Below are positions 7,560-17,199 of a stretch of DNA of 35,582 bases, one piece after another (the stretch's first letter is position 1; each line of letters starts with the position of its first letter). This stretch comes from Halomarinibacterium sp041392125 (GTDB lineage Bacteria; Bacteroidota; Bacteroidia; Flavobacteriales; Flavobacteriaceae), in NCBI GenBank assembly GCA_041392125.1, contig JAWKMR010000015.1:1-35582 (forward strand), in the 5' to 3' direction. Both the position numbers and the translations under genes were made by a program. The notes under the pieces were generated by a model. That model had not been told where the DNA came from. It saw only the letters and a list, made by a program, of their open reading frames with translations, and did not search any database.

Positions 7560-9215
7560 TTATTGTTTATAAATAGGGCTATATTTTTTGGGAGGGGTAG
7601 GGAAACATTCTTCATTGGGTATTTCCGGATTAATGGAGAGCTTTATAAATCCTTTTGCATTGGGTTTAAAATGTGAATTGGGCTTAATGATTATTTTTTT
7701 TCGGGCGGAGAAATCTACTGTCGCATCTTCTGTAAATCCTTCATTTTCAATAGTGATGGTGTTCAAAGCTCGTTCCAGTTTAAAATTGAATCTGTAAAAG
7801 GTGCGATTACTAACGATAACATTTCCATTTTCAAATTTCATTTCTTGTGCCATTTTTACGGCTTGATAGGCATCAATTCTTCCGGCACCTAACATTCCTT
7901 TAAAAGGCTCATTTCCGGGCAAATCTTCAATATTAGCTGAGGTAAGTTTCAAAATACTTTCAATTTCATAGGCAGAAAGACAATAATTTACAGACCACAT
8001 GAGTCCGATAAGCCCAACAACATAAGGGGCTGAACTAGAGGAAGCACCGCCGTATTTTACTTCTTTTCCTTCCAAATCGTTACCTAATAGATAACTTTCT
8101 CTAGGGGCCATTAAATCTACTGCAGTGTTTAGTTGTAACCCATCGTTTTTGTCACTGGGAGATAAATTTCCTAAGGAGTCTATTGCTAAGGCATAGTTTC
8201 TTCTATCCACAAATTTGAAAGTATAGTCAATCCCATCTTTATGATAAAAATCGTCTTCTATAAATCGGTTTTTTGCATACACGCCAGAGACTGAGATTAC
8301 TTTATCATAGGAAGCGGGGTACAGTAAATCTCCATAAGAATTCCTATCTCTATCGCAATCGCGGCCATTACCTGCTGCTGCAACAATGATAATACCGTCA
8401 TCGTAATATTCGTTGATTCTATTATTAATTGAATCGAATAGTTTTCCTCCAGATTGGCATGAGGCCCAGCTGGCATTAATTACTTTGGCACCTGCAGCGA
8501 CCAATTCTTCAATTTGTTTAAATGAACCATATCTGTGGGCTATAACACTGCATTCACTACAAATTCCAGGCCTACCATAGGCATTATCCATTCTTGCAAT
8601 AGCTATTCCGGCTACATTGGTGCCGTGATCAAATTTGCTTTTTTTCAAAGTAGTTTCAGTATACAAATCTTTAAGTATTCTCCCTTGCATATCGGGATTT
8701 AAAGTGTCAATTCTGGAGTCTGAAATACCAATGATTACTTTTTTGTCTCCTTTGGTAATGGCCCAAGCTCCCGGGGCATTAATTAAATCAAGGTCTTCAC
8801 TCGAATATGGATTTCCTAAATTTTCCTTGGGACTGGTATTTCCATAATCATTGGGATAAAAGGCCTTTTCAGGAGGGAAAAATTCTATAATACGGGTATA
8901 TTTTTTGGGATAGGCACTTTGCAATTCAAAAACCAAATTCTTAGAATTTGTAACAATTTTATACGATGTTTTTAAATTTTTATTGTCGGTATTTGGATAC
9001 GCAAGCTCTAATGAATAAACAATATAGTTGTTGTATATATTTGTTTCCTTAGAATTCGTATCATTAAAGATCTTCTTTGTTCCATCGCTTTTTGTGGAAA
9101 TGTCTAAGGTTTCAAATTCATCAATATTTACATAAAAATAAAATCGTTCTCCTTGCTGTACCTGCGATATGCAAAAACTCCAAAAAAAACAAAATAGTAG
9201 CCCTAAGAATTTCAC
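7560..9215 (-). CDS. Secreted S8 family serine peptidase (subtilase)
   Basis: The 551-residue protein starts with a signal peptide (about residues 1-18, ending SFCISQ). The subtilisin domain spans about residues 145-455. The catalytic Asp is D166 in GISDSRID, the catalytic His is H197 in FDHGTNVAG, the oxyanion Asn is N283 in AAAGNGR, and the Ser is most likely S393 in GASSSSAPYVVG. The Asp motif reads DSR instead of the usual DTG, and the Ser motif reads ASSSSAP instead of GTSMAAP, but all four key residues are present. Residues 20-145 could be a propeptide. No T9SS sorting domain is seen at the C-terminus, although about 95 residues follow the catalytic domain. The start lies 3 bases after the stop of the upstream lipoprotein gene, so they form an operon. 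Confidence 0.9.
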   Translation of the reverse strand: MKFLGLLFCFFWSFCISQVQQGERFYFYVNIDEFETLDISTKSDGTKKIFNDTNSKETNIYNNYIVYSLELAYPNTDNKNLKTSYKIVTNSKNLVFELQSAYPKKYTRIIEFFPPEKAFYPNDYGNTSPKENLGNPYSSEDLDLINAPGAWAITKGDKKVIIGISDSRIDTLNPDMQGRILKDLYTETTLKKSKFDHGTNVAGIAIARMDNAYGRPGICSECSVIAHRYGSFKQIEELVAAGAKVINASWASCQSGGKLFDSINNRINEYYDDGIIIVAAAGNGRDCDRDRNSYGDLLYPASYDKVISVSGVYAKNRFIEDDFYHKDGIDYTFKFVDRRNYALAIDSLGNLSPSDKNDGLQLNTAVDLMAPRESYLLGNDLEGKEVKYGGASSSSAPYVVGLIGLMWSVNYCLSAYEIESILKLTSANIEDLPGNEPFKGMLGAGRIDAYQAVKMAQEMKFENGNVIVSNRTFYRFNFKLERALNTITIENEGFTEDATVDFSARKKIIIKPNSHFKPNAKGFIKLSINPEIPNEECFPTPPKKYSPIYKQ

Positions 9216-9218
9216 AGG

Positions 9219-9680
9219 TTATTGAGAATTTTTAAGTTGTTCTTTTAGTGTATCAATCTCTTTTTGTTGCTGAATAGTAAAAAGGGTAAGTTCTTCAATT
9301 TTTTCGAGAAGCAGTAAATTCATCTCTTTTAAAGCCATTCCTTTTTCTTCAAACTCTTTTGCAGAAGGAACTCCCGGTAAATGGTGATGTTGTTTTACGT
9401 AAGTTTCAATTTCTGTCAAAGAAAGTGAAGCATAGTTGGGATTCAAGGTTGATTTCCCTTCAAAAAAGTGCTCAAAAACATAATCGGGAGCTACTGCACC
9501 CTCTAAATCGACTAAGACTTCTTGGGTATGGATTTTTCCTTTTACAGTTAATAACTCATCGGGACTGGTGGTTCCTATTCCAATGTTGCCATCTTTTTCA
9601 GATATATTTTTAAAAGTACTTCGCTGCGACGTGCAACTTGCTGTAAAGCTAATGACTAGTATTAACAATAGATTCTTCAT
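9219..9680 (-). CDS. Small lipoprotein with tail-fibre-like repeat and coiled coil
   Basis: The 153-residue protein has a lipoprotein signal peptide ending LVISFTASC, with C16 as the lipidated residue. The segment GNIGIGTTSPDELLTVKG is the Gly-rich motif that in Bacteroidota normally precedes the C-terminal chaperone-like domain of tail-fibre-type and cell-surface proteins. HHLPGVPSAKEFEEKGM and a C-terminal heptad-rich helix (about residues 105-151) follow, as in the ends of those larger proteins. Here the module stands alone on a lipid anchor. It is first in an operon with the secreted subtilase. The role is unknown; trimerisation or presentation of a surface partner is speculation. Confidence 0.75.
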   Translation of the reverse strand: MKNLLLILVISFTASCTSQRSTFKNISEKDGNIGIGTTSPDELLTVKGKIHTQEVLVDLEGAVAPDYVFEHFFEGKSTLNPNYASLSLTEIETYVKQHHHLPGVPSAKEFEEKGMALKEMNLLLLEKIEELTLFTIQQQKEIDTLKEQLKNSQ

Positions 9681-9831
9681 AACAATAAAAAGGTTCAGGT
9701 TCTTGCTCTTTAAAAATACAGTAATTTTCGCAACTAAATAATTTATCCTACAAAAGCATACGTATTTCTAGAAAAATCCGTTAATAATTTTTAAGAATAC
9801 AAACCTTTTTTCGCCCAAAATCTATCATAAA

Positions 9832-12800
9832 ATGCCCAAAAACCTCATTTCCAACTTTCTTTTTTTATTGTTTTTCGGAATGCTTACAGCACAACAAACG
9901 GCGGTTTTTACCTACCCGCTTATGGAGTACAACAAAGCATTGGAGTTGTACAACAATAATCAGTTTTTGGCTTCACAAGCAATGTTTGCCAACATACAAG
10001 AAAATACCCAAGATGAAAACCTCAAAGGAGATTGTGCCTATTATATTGCCAATTGTGCTGTGCGATTAAATCAGCAAGATGCTGATTTTCTCATGGAGCA
10101 ATTTGTGACCCAATACCCTACCAGTATTAAAAGAAATGAAGCCTTTATAAACGTTGCTGATTATTATTTTGAAAATGGAAAATATGCCTATGCTCAAAAA
10201 TGGTACGATAAAGTAGACGAAAACAGTTTAAGCAGGAGTGCCCGTGAAAAATTTTACTTCAATAACGGCTATGCTTTTTTTGTAAATAAACGTTATACGG
10301 AAGCCCAGAAATATTTTAATCGAGTGAGCGATTCTCAAAAATATGGGTCCCAAGCCAAGTATTATTTAGGGTTTATTGCCTATGAAGGCGACAATTATGA
10401 AGAAGCCAACAGACAATTTGAAACCCTTGAAAATGAAGAGAAATACGCCGAAGGCTTAAGCTACTACAAAGCCGATATGAATTTTAAACTGGGGAAGTTT
10501 CAGGAGGCGATAGATTTAGGGCTTCAGCAGTACGATAAAGCAAACCCAAAAGACAAAAGTGAGTTATCAAAAATTATTGGAGAAAGCTATTTTAATCTTG
10601 AAAAATATCAAGAAGCTATTCCGTATTTAAAAGAATATAATGGCAAAGCCGGAAAGTGGAATAATACCGATTATTATCAACTGGGGTACGCCTATTACAA
10701 GCAAGGCGATTATGAAAGTGCCGTGGGAGAATTCAATAAAATTGTAGATGGACGCAATGCAGTGGCGCAAAATGCCTATTATCATTTGGCAGAAAGTTAT
10801 TTAAAACTTAATAAAAAACAACAAGCCTTGCATGCGTTTAAAAATGCCTCCGAAATGGATTTCTCATTACAAATACAAGAGGATGCTTGGCTTAATTATG
10901 CCAAATTGAGTTACGAAATTGGAAACAGCTACACTAGTGTTCCGCAGGTTTTGCTTTCTTTTATAGAAAAGTACCCTAAAAATGCTAATAACAACACGTT
11001 AAAAGACCTTTTAATAGATTCATACATTACCTCAAAAAATTACGAAGCAGCGTTGGAGCTGTTGGAAAATAACAAATCTTTCAGCAATAAAAAAGCCTAT
11101 CAAAAAGTCGCTTTTTTCCGTGGATTAGAAGTCTACAATGAAGGAAATTATCCCGAAGCGTTAGCCCTTTTTCAGAAATCGTTAAAAGAACCCTTAGATC
11201 CAGCCGTAACGGCTCGTACCACCTTTTGGAAAGCCGAAAGCGAGTATCAAGCCTCCAATTTTAAAGCTTCCTTAATGGGTTACAAGCAATTTTTACAATT
11301 ACCCAATGCTGCACAAACCCCCGAATATAAAACCATTCACTATAATTTGGGGTACAACCATTTCAAATTAAAAAATTATAAGGAAGCGATTACCTACTTT
11401 CAGCAATATTTAGAGTCTTCTACCCAAGATGCCGCTCGAAAAAATGACACCTATTTGCGATTGGGAGATTGCCACTTTGTAAGCAGTACCTATTGGCCTG
11501 CTATGGAAAACTATAACAAAGCCATTGATGGTAATACACCCGATAAAGATTATGCCACTTTTCAAAAGGCAATAAGTTATGGCTTTGTGGACCGAACGGA
11601 GAAAAAATTAGAAGAACTAAAAAGTTTTTCGGCCCAATTTCCAAGCTCGTTTTATCGTGACGATGCCTTGTATGAATTGGGAAACACTTATGTGTCCCAA
11701 GACAATACCCGAGATGCCATGGTAACCTACCAAAAGTTAATAGATGAAATCCCTGGGAGTAGTTATGTTTCTAAAGCGATGCTAAAACAAGCTTTAATTT
11801 TGGATAACACAGGAAAAAGTAACGAAGCTTTAGCTACATTTAAAAAGGTAGCTTCCGATTTTCCCTCCACGCCAGAAGCATTACAGGCTGTGGCTTCAGC
11901 AAAAAATATTTACATTGATCAAGGACGTGTAAACGACTATGCTACGTGGGTAAATTCCTTGGGATTTATAGCGGTTGAAAATGCCGAACTGGATGATGCC
12001 AGCTACCAAGCTGCTGAGCAACCCTATTTAGAAAATAAACCCTCACAAGCTATGTCACGTTTTGAAGGATATATAAAAGATTTCCCTAATGGAGCGCACT
12101 CACTACAGGCACATTTTTATTTGGCACAACTCTATTTTTCGGAAGACAAAGCAGACAAAGCCATCCCGCAGTATGAATGGGTGGTAAACAGAGAACGAAA
12201 CGAATTTACCGAGCAAGCCTTGGCACGGATTTCAGAATTATACTTAGCAAAAAAAGAATATACCAAAGCATTGCCCTATTTAAAACGCCTTGAAGGAGAA
12301 GCCGATTTTCCTCAAAACGTCATTTTTGCACAAACCAACAGCATGAAAGCCAGTTACGAACTTAAAAAATATCCCGAAGCAGTAGCGTATGCCGAAATGG
12401 TACTTCAAAATGGTAAAATAGATAATGCCATAAAAAGCGATGCACAACTTATTATTGCGCGTTCTGCTATGCAAACAGGAGCGGAGGAAAAAGCAAAAAT
12501 TGCCTATGCTGAAGTGGCTAAAATAGCAACGGGTAAATTAGCCGCAGAAGCGTTGTATTACGATGCTTATTTCAAAAATAAAGAAGCGAAATTTGAAGCT
12601 TCCAATACAACAGTTCAAAAATTAGCAAAGGATTTTTCAGGCTACAAATACTTTGGTGCAAAAGGCTTAGTGCTTATGGCAAAAAACTTTTATGCCTTAA
12701 AAGATGCGTACCAAGCAAGCTATATTTTAGAAAGTGTTATTACTAACTTCACAGATTTTCCCGACGTAGTTGAGGAAGCCAAAGCAGAACTTGCCCTTAT

Positions 12801-12852
12801 TAAATCTTCTGAAGCAAAAACCAATTCGTCTGTTGAAACCGACGGAAATTAA
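9832..12852 (+). CDS. Large tetratricopeptide-repeat protein, exported
   Basis: The 1006-residue protein has a signal peptide (about residues 1-21, ending GMLTAQQ) followed by TPR-like helical repeats along nearly its whole length. Repeats are recognisable from units such as YYQLGYAYYKQGDYESAVGEFNK and FYLAQLYFSEDKADKAIPQY spaced about 34-37 residues apart. Proteins of this kind act as protein-binding scaffolds in the periplasm or on the outer membrane. It ends 26 bases before an outer-membrane barrel gene, so the two are likely co-transcribed and may act together. It has no catalytic motif. Its individual function is not known to me. Confidence 0.87.
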   Translation: MPKNLISNFLFLLFFGMLTAQQTAVFTYPLMEYNKALELYNNNQFLASQAMFANIQENTQDENLKGDCAYYIANCAVRLNQQDADFLMEQFVTQYPTSIKRNEAFINVADYYFENGKYAYAQKWYDKVDENSLSRSAREKFYFNNGYAFFVNKRYTEAQKYFNRVSDSQKYGSQAKYYLGFIAYEGDNYEEANRQFETLENEEKYAEGLSYYKADMNFKLGKFQEAIDLGLQQYDKANPKDKSELSKIIGESYFNLEKYQEAIPYLKEYNGKAGKWNNTDYYQLGYAYYKQGDYESAVGEFNKIVDGRNAVAQNAYYHLAESYLKLNKKQQALHAFKNASEMDFSLQIQEDAWLNYAKLSYEIGNSYTSVPQVLLSFIEKYPKNANNNTLKDLLIDSYITSKNYEAALELLENNKSFSNKKAYQKVAFFRGLEVYNEGNYPEALALFQKSLKEPLDPAVTARTTFWKAESEYQASNFKASLMGYKQFLQLPNAAQTPEYKTIHYNLGYNHFKLKNYKEAITYFQQYLESSTQDAARKNDTYLRLGDCHFVSSTYWPAMENYNKAIDGNTPDKDYATFQKAISYGFVDRTEKKLEELKSFSAQFPSSFYRDDALYELGNTYVSQDNTRDAMVTYQKLIDEIPGSSYVSKAMLKQALILDNTGKSNEALATFKKVASDFPSTPEALQAVASAKNIYIDQGRVNDYATWVNSLGFIAVENAELDDASYQAAEQPYLENKPSQAMSRFEGYIKDFPNGAHSLQAHFYLAQLYFSEDKADKAIPQYEWVVNRERNEFTEQALARISELYLAKKEYTKALPYLKRLEGEADFPQNVIFAQTNSMKASYELKKYPEAVAYAEMVLQNGKIDNAIKSDAQLIIARSAMQTGAEEKAKIAYAEVAKIATGKLAAEALYYDAYFKNKEAKFEASNTTVQKLAKDFSGYKYFGAKGLVLMAKNFYALKDAYQASYILESVITNFTDFPDVVEEAKAELALIKSSEAKTNSSVETDGN

Positions 12853-12878
12853 TCATTCATCAAATCACCGAATCTTAC

Positions 12879-14636
12879 ATGTTTAAATTTTCAAAAGACT
12901 ATCGTTTTATTTCCCTTTTTGAAGGGAGACTAAGAGATTTGTTCATTCTATTTCTTTTATTTTTTTCAAATTCTCTTCTTTCTCAAGAGAAAGACAATTT
13001 GGGAACCGAAGTAGTTACCGTTGTAAAACCTTATACACCTACTATTTCGGATGCTTTTAAGGTAAAGGAAACGCCTGTATTGAATGATACCGATACTATT
13101 CAGAAAAAGGAGGTGCGTTATGAAATTTTTTCGGTGCCGGTAGCTTCTACTTTTACTCCATCCAAAGGCAAAGCTGCCACGGTGGATAAAGCAAAACCCA
13201 TTCAGCTATATGATAATTATGCGACACTTGGCTTCGGGAGTTATACCAGTGTCTTGGCAGAGCTGTTCAGTAGTTTTGAAATAAGCCGAACCGATAACGC
13301 CGGTATCTTTTTTAGGCATAACGCCTCTCACGGAAATATTGAAGAAACGCTTCTTGATACTAAGTATTTTGATACCGAACTAAACGGAAACTATACCAGT
13401 AGGCAAAAAGACATGACTTATAAAATAGAAGCTGGAGTACAACATCAAGTTTTTAATTGGTATGGATTGAATACTGATTTTGACACCGCTTCAGATGAAA
13501 CAATCAATGCCATAGATCCGCAACAGACCTATGTGGGTTTCAATCTGGGAGGAAATATTTCTATTACAGAATCTGTTTTTGAAAGTGCCAAGGCAAAAAT
13601 TCATTATTTGGGAGATGCCTTTTCTTCTTCAGAAATTAATGTAAATCTTCAACCAACGTTTGTATTTCCTTTATCCGATTTTAATCTTCAGGTATTGACT
13701 GAAGTGGATTACTTGACAGGTAAATTCGATAGAAATTATCTGACACAAGATGAGATAGCTTATAGTTTTTTGAATGCTGGCGTTACTCCATCTTTGGTTT
13801 ATGTAAATGAAGACCTCACTCTTTCTTTAGGAGCCAATGCCGTGGTAAGTTTAGATTCGGAAAACAGTGAAACTAATTTCTTTATTTACCCCAAAATACA
13901 GGCCTCCTATCGATTGGTGGAAGAGGTTTTAATGGTCTATGGTGGTGTAGAAGGGGAGTTGCAGCAAAATACTTACCGGAATTTTAAAAATGAAAATCCT
14001 TTTATGTCACCCACATTGCTAATTGCTCCTACAAGTAAATTATACCATGCTTTTGGTGGACTCAAAGGAAAGTTGAGCAACCAAGTGGGATATAATGTTC
14101 GTGGGAGCTATGGAAAAGAGGAAAATAAGGCCCTTTTTCAGTTAAACCCTTATAAAGGGATAAGCGATACTTTTGAAGGCTACGAATACGGAAATTCCTT
14201 CGGTTTGGTCTATGATGATGTAAACATACTTACCTTGTTTGGTGAGTTGAAAATAGCTGTTTCAGACGCTTTTTTGTTGGGAGTCAATGCCAACTTTTAT
14301 AGCTATTCGCTAGAGAACCAACCTGAAGCTTGGAATTTACCGGAATTGACAGCTTCGGTATTTTCAAATTTCAATATTACCGAAAAAGTGTACGCAGGGG
14401 TCTCTTTATTTTTTGTGGGAGAACGAAAAGATAGGGTTTCCAATCATTTTTCGGATATTGTTACTTTAGACTCTTATTTCGATGCCAATGTTAATTTGGG
14501 TTATAAAGTAAGCGACAGGCTTTCCATCTTTGGAAAGGGAAGTAATCTTTTCGGAAATAATTACCAAAAGTGGCAAAATTTCCCCGTGCAAGGTATTCAG
14601 GGGCTTTTAGGAGCAACCTATAAATTCGACTGGTAA
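12879..14636 (+). CDS. Outer-membrane beta-barrel protein
   Basis: The 585-residue protein has an N-terminal export signal (hydrophobic stretch about residues 20-35, ending SNSLLSQ) after an unusually long basic leader, so a later start cannot be excluded. The rest is rich in alternating aromatic and polar residues typical of outer-membrane strands, such as HAFGGLKGKLSNQVGYNV, and ends with LLGATYKFDW, whose terminal aromatic residue fits a barrel C-terminus. Similar flavobacterial proteins are often named TonB-dependent receptors, but I see no TonB box or plug motif that I would defend. It probably works with the upstream TPR protein, 26 bases away in the same direction. Confidence 0.75.
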   Translation: MFKFSKDYRFISLFEGRLRDLFILFLLFFSNSLLSQEKDNLGTEVVTVVKPYTPTISDAFKVKETPVLNDTDTIQKKEVRYEIFSVPVASTFTPSKGKAATVDKAKPIQLYDNYATLGFGSYTSVLAELFSSFEISRTDNAGIFFRHNASHGNIEETLLDTKYFDTELNGNYTSRQKDMTYKIEAGVQHQVFNWYGLNTDFDTASDETINAIDPQQTYVGFNLGGNISITESVFESAKAKIHYLGDAFSSSEINVNLQPTFVFPLSDFNLQVLTEVDYLTGKFDRNYLTQDEIAYSFLNAGVTPSLVYVNEDLTLSLGANAVVSLDSENSETNFFIYPKIQASYRLVEEVLMVYGGVEGELQQNTYRNFKNENPFMSPTLLIAPTSKLYHAFGGLKGKLSNQVGYNVRGSYGKEENKALFQLNPYKGISDTFEGYEYGNSFGLVYDDVNILTLFGELKIAVSDAFLLGVNANFYSYSLENQPEAWNLPELTASVFSNFNITEKVYAGVSLFFVGERKDRVSNHFSDIVTLDSYFDANVNLGYKVSDRLSIFGKGSNLFGNNYQKWQNFPVQGIQGLLGATYKFDW

Positions 14637-14653
14637 TAAAGCAACCATTTTCG

Positions 14654-14661
14654 TATCTTTA
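14654..14661 (+). promoter_or_regulatory. Possible -7 box (TATCTTTA)
   Basis: TATCTTTA differs from TAnnTTTG only in the last base. It lies 18 bases after the stop at 14636 and in front of an 11-codon reading frame and a terminator. No good -33 element is seen. Confidence 0.25.
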
Positions 14662-14710
14662 CATCTATTACATGGCTAGAAAAGGAAAAGTTAAGTTTAG
14701 GGTTTAATAT

Positions 14711-14744
14711 AAAAAGCATCTGTTCATAATCGGATGCTTTTTTT
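14711..14744 (+). terminator. Intrinsic terminator
   Basis: A stem GCATCTG (14716-14722) pairs with CGGATGC (14731-14737) across an 8-base loop, with flanking A and T runs extending the stem. Seven T residues follow at 14738-14744. It most simply ends the TPR/barrel operon, and also ends any short transcript started at 14654. Confidence 0.8.
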
Positions 14745-14767
14745 ATTTTAGCAAAAACTTTTCTCAA

Positions 14768-16399
14768 ATGAAGAAACTTCTGCTTTTTACCTTCATCTCT
14801 TTTTTATTTTCCTGTACTTCTGAAAGAATACAAGCCGATCTTATTGTCTCCAATGCTACTATTTATACCGTAAATGAAGGTTTTGAAATCGCCGAAGCAT
14901 TTGCAGTAAAAGACGGAAAAATTTTGGAGGTAGGAACTTCAGAAAATATTGCCCAAAAATACGAAGCGATAGAGAATTTGAATGCCGAAGGAAAAACAGT
15001 CCTTCCCGGATTGATAGATGCCCATGCACACCTCTATAATTTTGGAATATCATTGCAAAATGTAAATTTAGTAGGCACAACAAGCAAAGAAGAAGCGCTT
15101 CAAAAAATTGTAGATTTTCAGAAAGACAAAACCTCCTCTTTCATTTATGGAAGAGGCTGGGATCAAAACGATTGGCCTATAAAAGAATTCCCCACCAAAA
15201 AGGAACTCGATTCCTTATTTCCTAATACTCCAGTAGCTTTAAGTAGAATAGATGGTCATGCCTTGTGGGTAAACACCAAAACACTTGAATTGGCAGGAAT
15301 TACCTCTACTACCAAAATGGAAGGAGGGGAAGTAGTTTTAGAAAATGGCGAGCCCTCCGGAATTATTATAGACACCCCAATGCAATTGGTTTTCAACATG
15401 ATGCCAAAGCCCTCTTCAATAGTTTCGGTAAGCGCTTTAAAAGATGCTGAAAATGTTTGTGAAAGCTTAGGACTAACTACCGTTAATGATGCCGGATTAG
15501 ACAAAGCCATCATCGAGCTTATAGACAGCCTTCAACAACAAGGTGAAATGAAATTGCGCGTGTATGCTATGGTAAGTGATAGCAAAGAAAATCTAGACTA
15601 TTACCTTAACAGAGGCATTATTAAAACCGAAAGATTGAATGTTCGGTCTGTAAAAGTTTATGGCGATGGCGCCTTAGGGTCACGTGGTGCTGCGTTACGT
15701 GCACCTTACAGCGATAGACCCCATCATTATGGTGCTATGATTACGAATGCAAACCGGTTGGACTCTTTGGCGGAAGCAATTGCAGTGGCTGGTTACCAAA
15801 TGAATACTCATGCCATTGGAGACTCTGCCAATGTTTCGGTAATTCGTGCGTACCAAAAAGCATTGCAAGGAAAAACGAATGCTCGTTGGAAAATAGAACA
15901 TGCCCAAGTGGTAAGCATGGCAGATTTTGATGGATTTTCAAAAAATATCATCCCTTCGGTGCAACCTACCCATGCGACAAGTGATATGTATTGGGCTGAA
16001 GATCGAGTGGGTCCTAGTCGAATTAAAGGGGCCTACGCCTATAAAACCCTTTTAAACAAGGCTGGATTAGTAGCCCTGGGAACCGATTTCCCTATAGAAA
16101 ATGTAAACCCAATGTACACTTTTTATGCGGCTACGGCACGAAAAGATTTAAAGCAATTTCCAGAGGATGGCTACCGAAAAGAAGAAGCGCTTAGCCGCGA
16201 AGAAACCTTAAAAGGAATGACTATTTGGGCGGCGTATTCTAACTTTGAAGAAAATGAAAAAGGAAGCATAGAGGCTGGAAAATTTGCCGATTTTATTGTT
16301 ATTGACAAAGATATTATGACTTGCCCGGAAGATGAAATACCTAATATAAAAGTATTAAAAACTTTTATTAATGGGGAAAAGGTTTTTGAAACTAACTAA
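14768..16399 (+). CDS. Amidohydrolase family 3 (YtcJ-like) lipoprotein
   Basis: The 543-residue protein starts with a lipoprotein signal peptide ending FISFLFSC (C16 lipidated), so it is probably on a periplasmic membrane face. It has the order of metal-site motifs of the amidohydrolase superfamily: GLIDAHAHLYNFG (HxH), MNTHAIGDSAN, KIEHAQV and ALGTDFPIENVNP with the late Asp. This matches YtcJ-type proteins, whose substrates are mostly unknown N-acyl or amide compounds. The length is normal for the family. It starts after a terminator and ends 4 bases from a convergent gene. Family is firm, substrate is not known. Confidence 0.9.
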   Translation: MKKLLLFTFISFLFSCTSERIQADLIVSNATIYTVNEGFEIAEAFAVKDGKILEVGTSENIAQKYEAIENLNAEGKTVLPGLIDAHAHLYNFGISLQNVNLVGTTSKEEALQKIVDFQKDKTSSFIYGRGWDQNDWPIKEFPTKKELDSLFPNTPVALSRIDGHALWVNTKTLELAGITSTTKMEGGEVVLENGEPSGIIIDTPMQLVFNMMPKPSSIVSVSALKDAENVCESLGLTTVNDAGLDKAIIELIDSLQQQGEMKLRVYAMVSDSKENLDYYLNRGIIKTERLNVRSVKVYGDGALGSRGAALRAPYSDRPHHYGAMITNANRLDSLAEAIAVAGYQMNTHAIGDSANVSVIRAYQKALQGKTNARWKIEHAQVVSMADFDGFSKNIIPSVQPTHATSDMYWAEDRVGPSRIKGAYAYKTLLNKAGLVALGTDFPIENVNPMYTFYAATARKDLKQFPEDGYRKEEALSREETLKGMTIWAAYSNFEENEKGSIEAGKFADFIVIDKDIMTCPEDEIPNIKVLKTFINGEKVFETN

Positions 16400-16403
16400 A
16401 GGC

Positions 16404-17186
16404 TTATTTACCTCCTTTGGCTTGTAAATCTTCAATACATAAGGGATCTAGTTGAGGTACAGAACCTCTTCCTAGAAAGCGTGTAATATCATTCACTAAA
16501 AAGTCTGATGCTTCAAAGTACATTAAGCAATCTTCCACAATACAGTGTTTGGAAGCATTGGGGTCTTCATGATTATTATGAATATCATCATTTTGAATAT
16601 TTACCAGCCCCAAAATATGTCCAAATTCATGTTGCATAACAGTTTGTTCTAAAACTGGGAGAACCAAAGGGTCTGAGTTTGTAACATTTTTTAACGTATT
16701 TTCATATACAACAATAGAGGTGTTTCTGTAAGCTGTACCCAAGGTAACACTTGTTTGCGTATCATTGCTGGAGCTTCCGTTAGAGAAAAAAATACAAACA
16801 GCAATATCATTCCCGCTAGTATATTGTGTGCGGAATTCTTCTTCAAAATTCTTTATTTCATCAAGTGTAAATGGAGCTCCCGGCTGACTTGCAATTTCAG
16901 TTTCTACAAAAAATATACCTCCGGATTTGTTTAGTCTGGCATTTAAAAAATTACGGAAAGCATTAATACTTTCATCCGTAGGCTTAGAAGAAGGAGAATA
17001 CACAAATTCAACAGTAAGCGCCTCATAAATATCATCCGATAGAAGGTTTTCAGCAGAAACTCCCAATGCTTTTTTATTTTCGGCTGTAGGATCGGTAACA
17101 ACATCTTGAGAATCATCTTTTTTACACCCTGAAAGTAAAAACAGAAGAAGATAAAATAAAAAGAAAGACCTTATTTGTGGTGACAT
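16404..17186 (-). CDS. Metzincin-like zinc metalloprotease lipoprotein
   Basis: The 260-residue protein has a lipoprotein signal (FLLSGC, C21 lipidated). The zinc motif is HEFGHILGLVN (H186, E187, H190, G193), where the usual third histidine of HExxHxxGxxH is replaced by N196. About 17 residues later comes HC-x4-C-x-M (H214, C215, C220, M222), which resembles the second half of the archaemetzincin signature, with M222 as the likely Met-turn. H214 is therefore the best candidate for the third zinc ligand. It is likely an envelope protease, with family known mainly as putative membrane metalloproteases in flavobacteria. It is divergent from the DUF2059 gene with overlapping promoters. Confidence 0.82.
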   Translation of the reverse strand: MSPQIRSFFLFYLLLFLLSGCKKDDSQDVVTDPTAENKKALGVSAENLLSDDIYEALTVEFVYSPSSKPTDESINAFRNFLNARLNKSGGIFFVETEIASQPGAPFTLDEIKNFEEEFRTQYTSGNDIAVCIFFSNGSSSNDTQTSVTLGTAYRNTSIVVYENTLKNVTNSDPLVLPVLEQTVMQHEFGHILGLVNIQNDDIHNNHEDPNASKHCIVEDCLMYFEASDFLVNDITRFLGRGSVPQLDPLCIEDLQAKGGK

Positions 17187-17199
17187 GGCGCAATTTTTG

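Noticed and set aside
9681..9831. 151-base divergent gap before the TPR gene
   Set aside because: I looked for promoters, repeats and small genes here. Only a weak minus-strand near match TAAAAATA at 9711-9718 was found, which is not strong enough to list.
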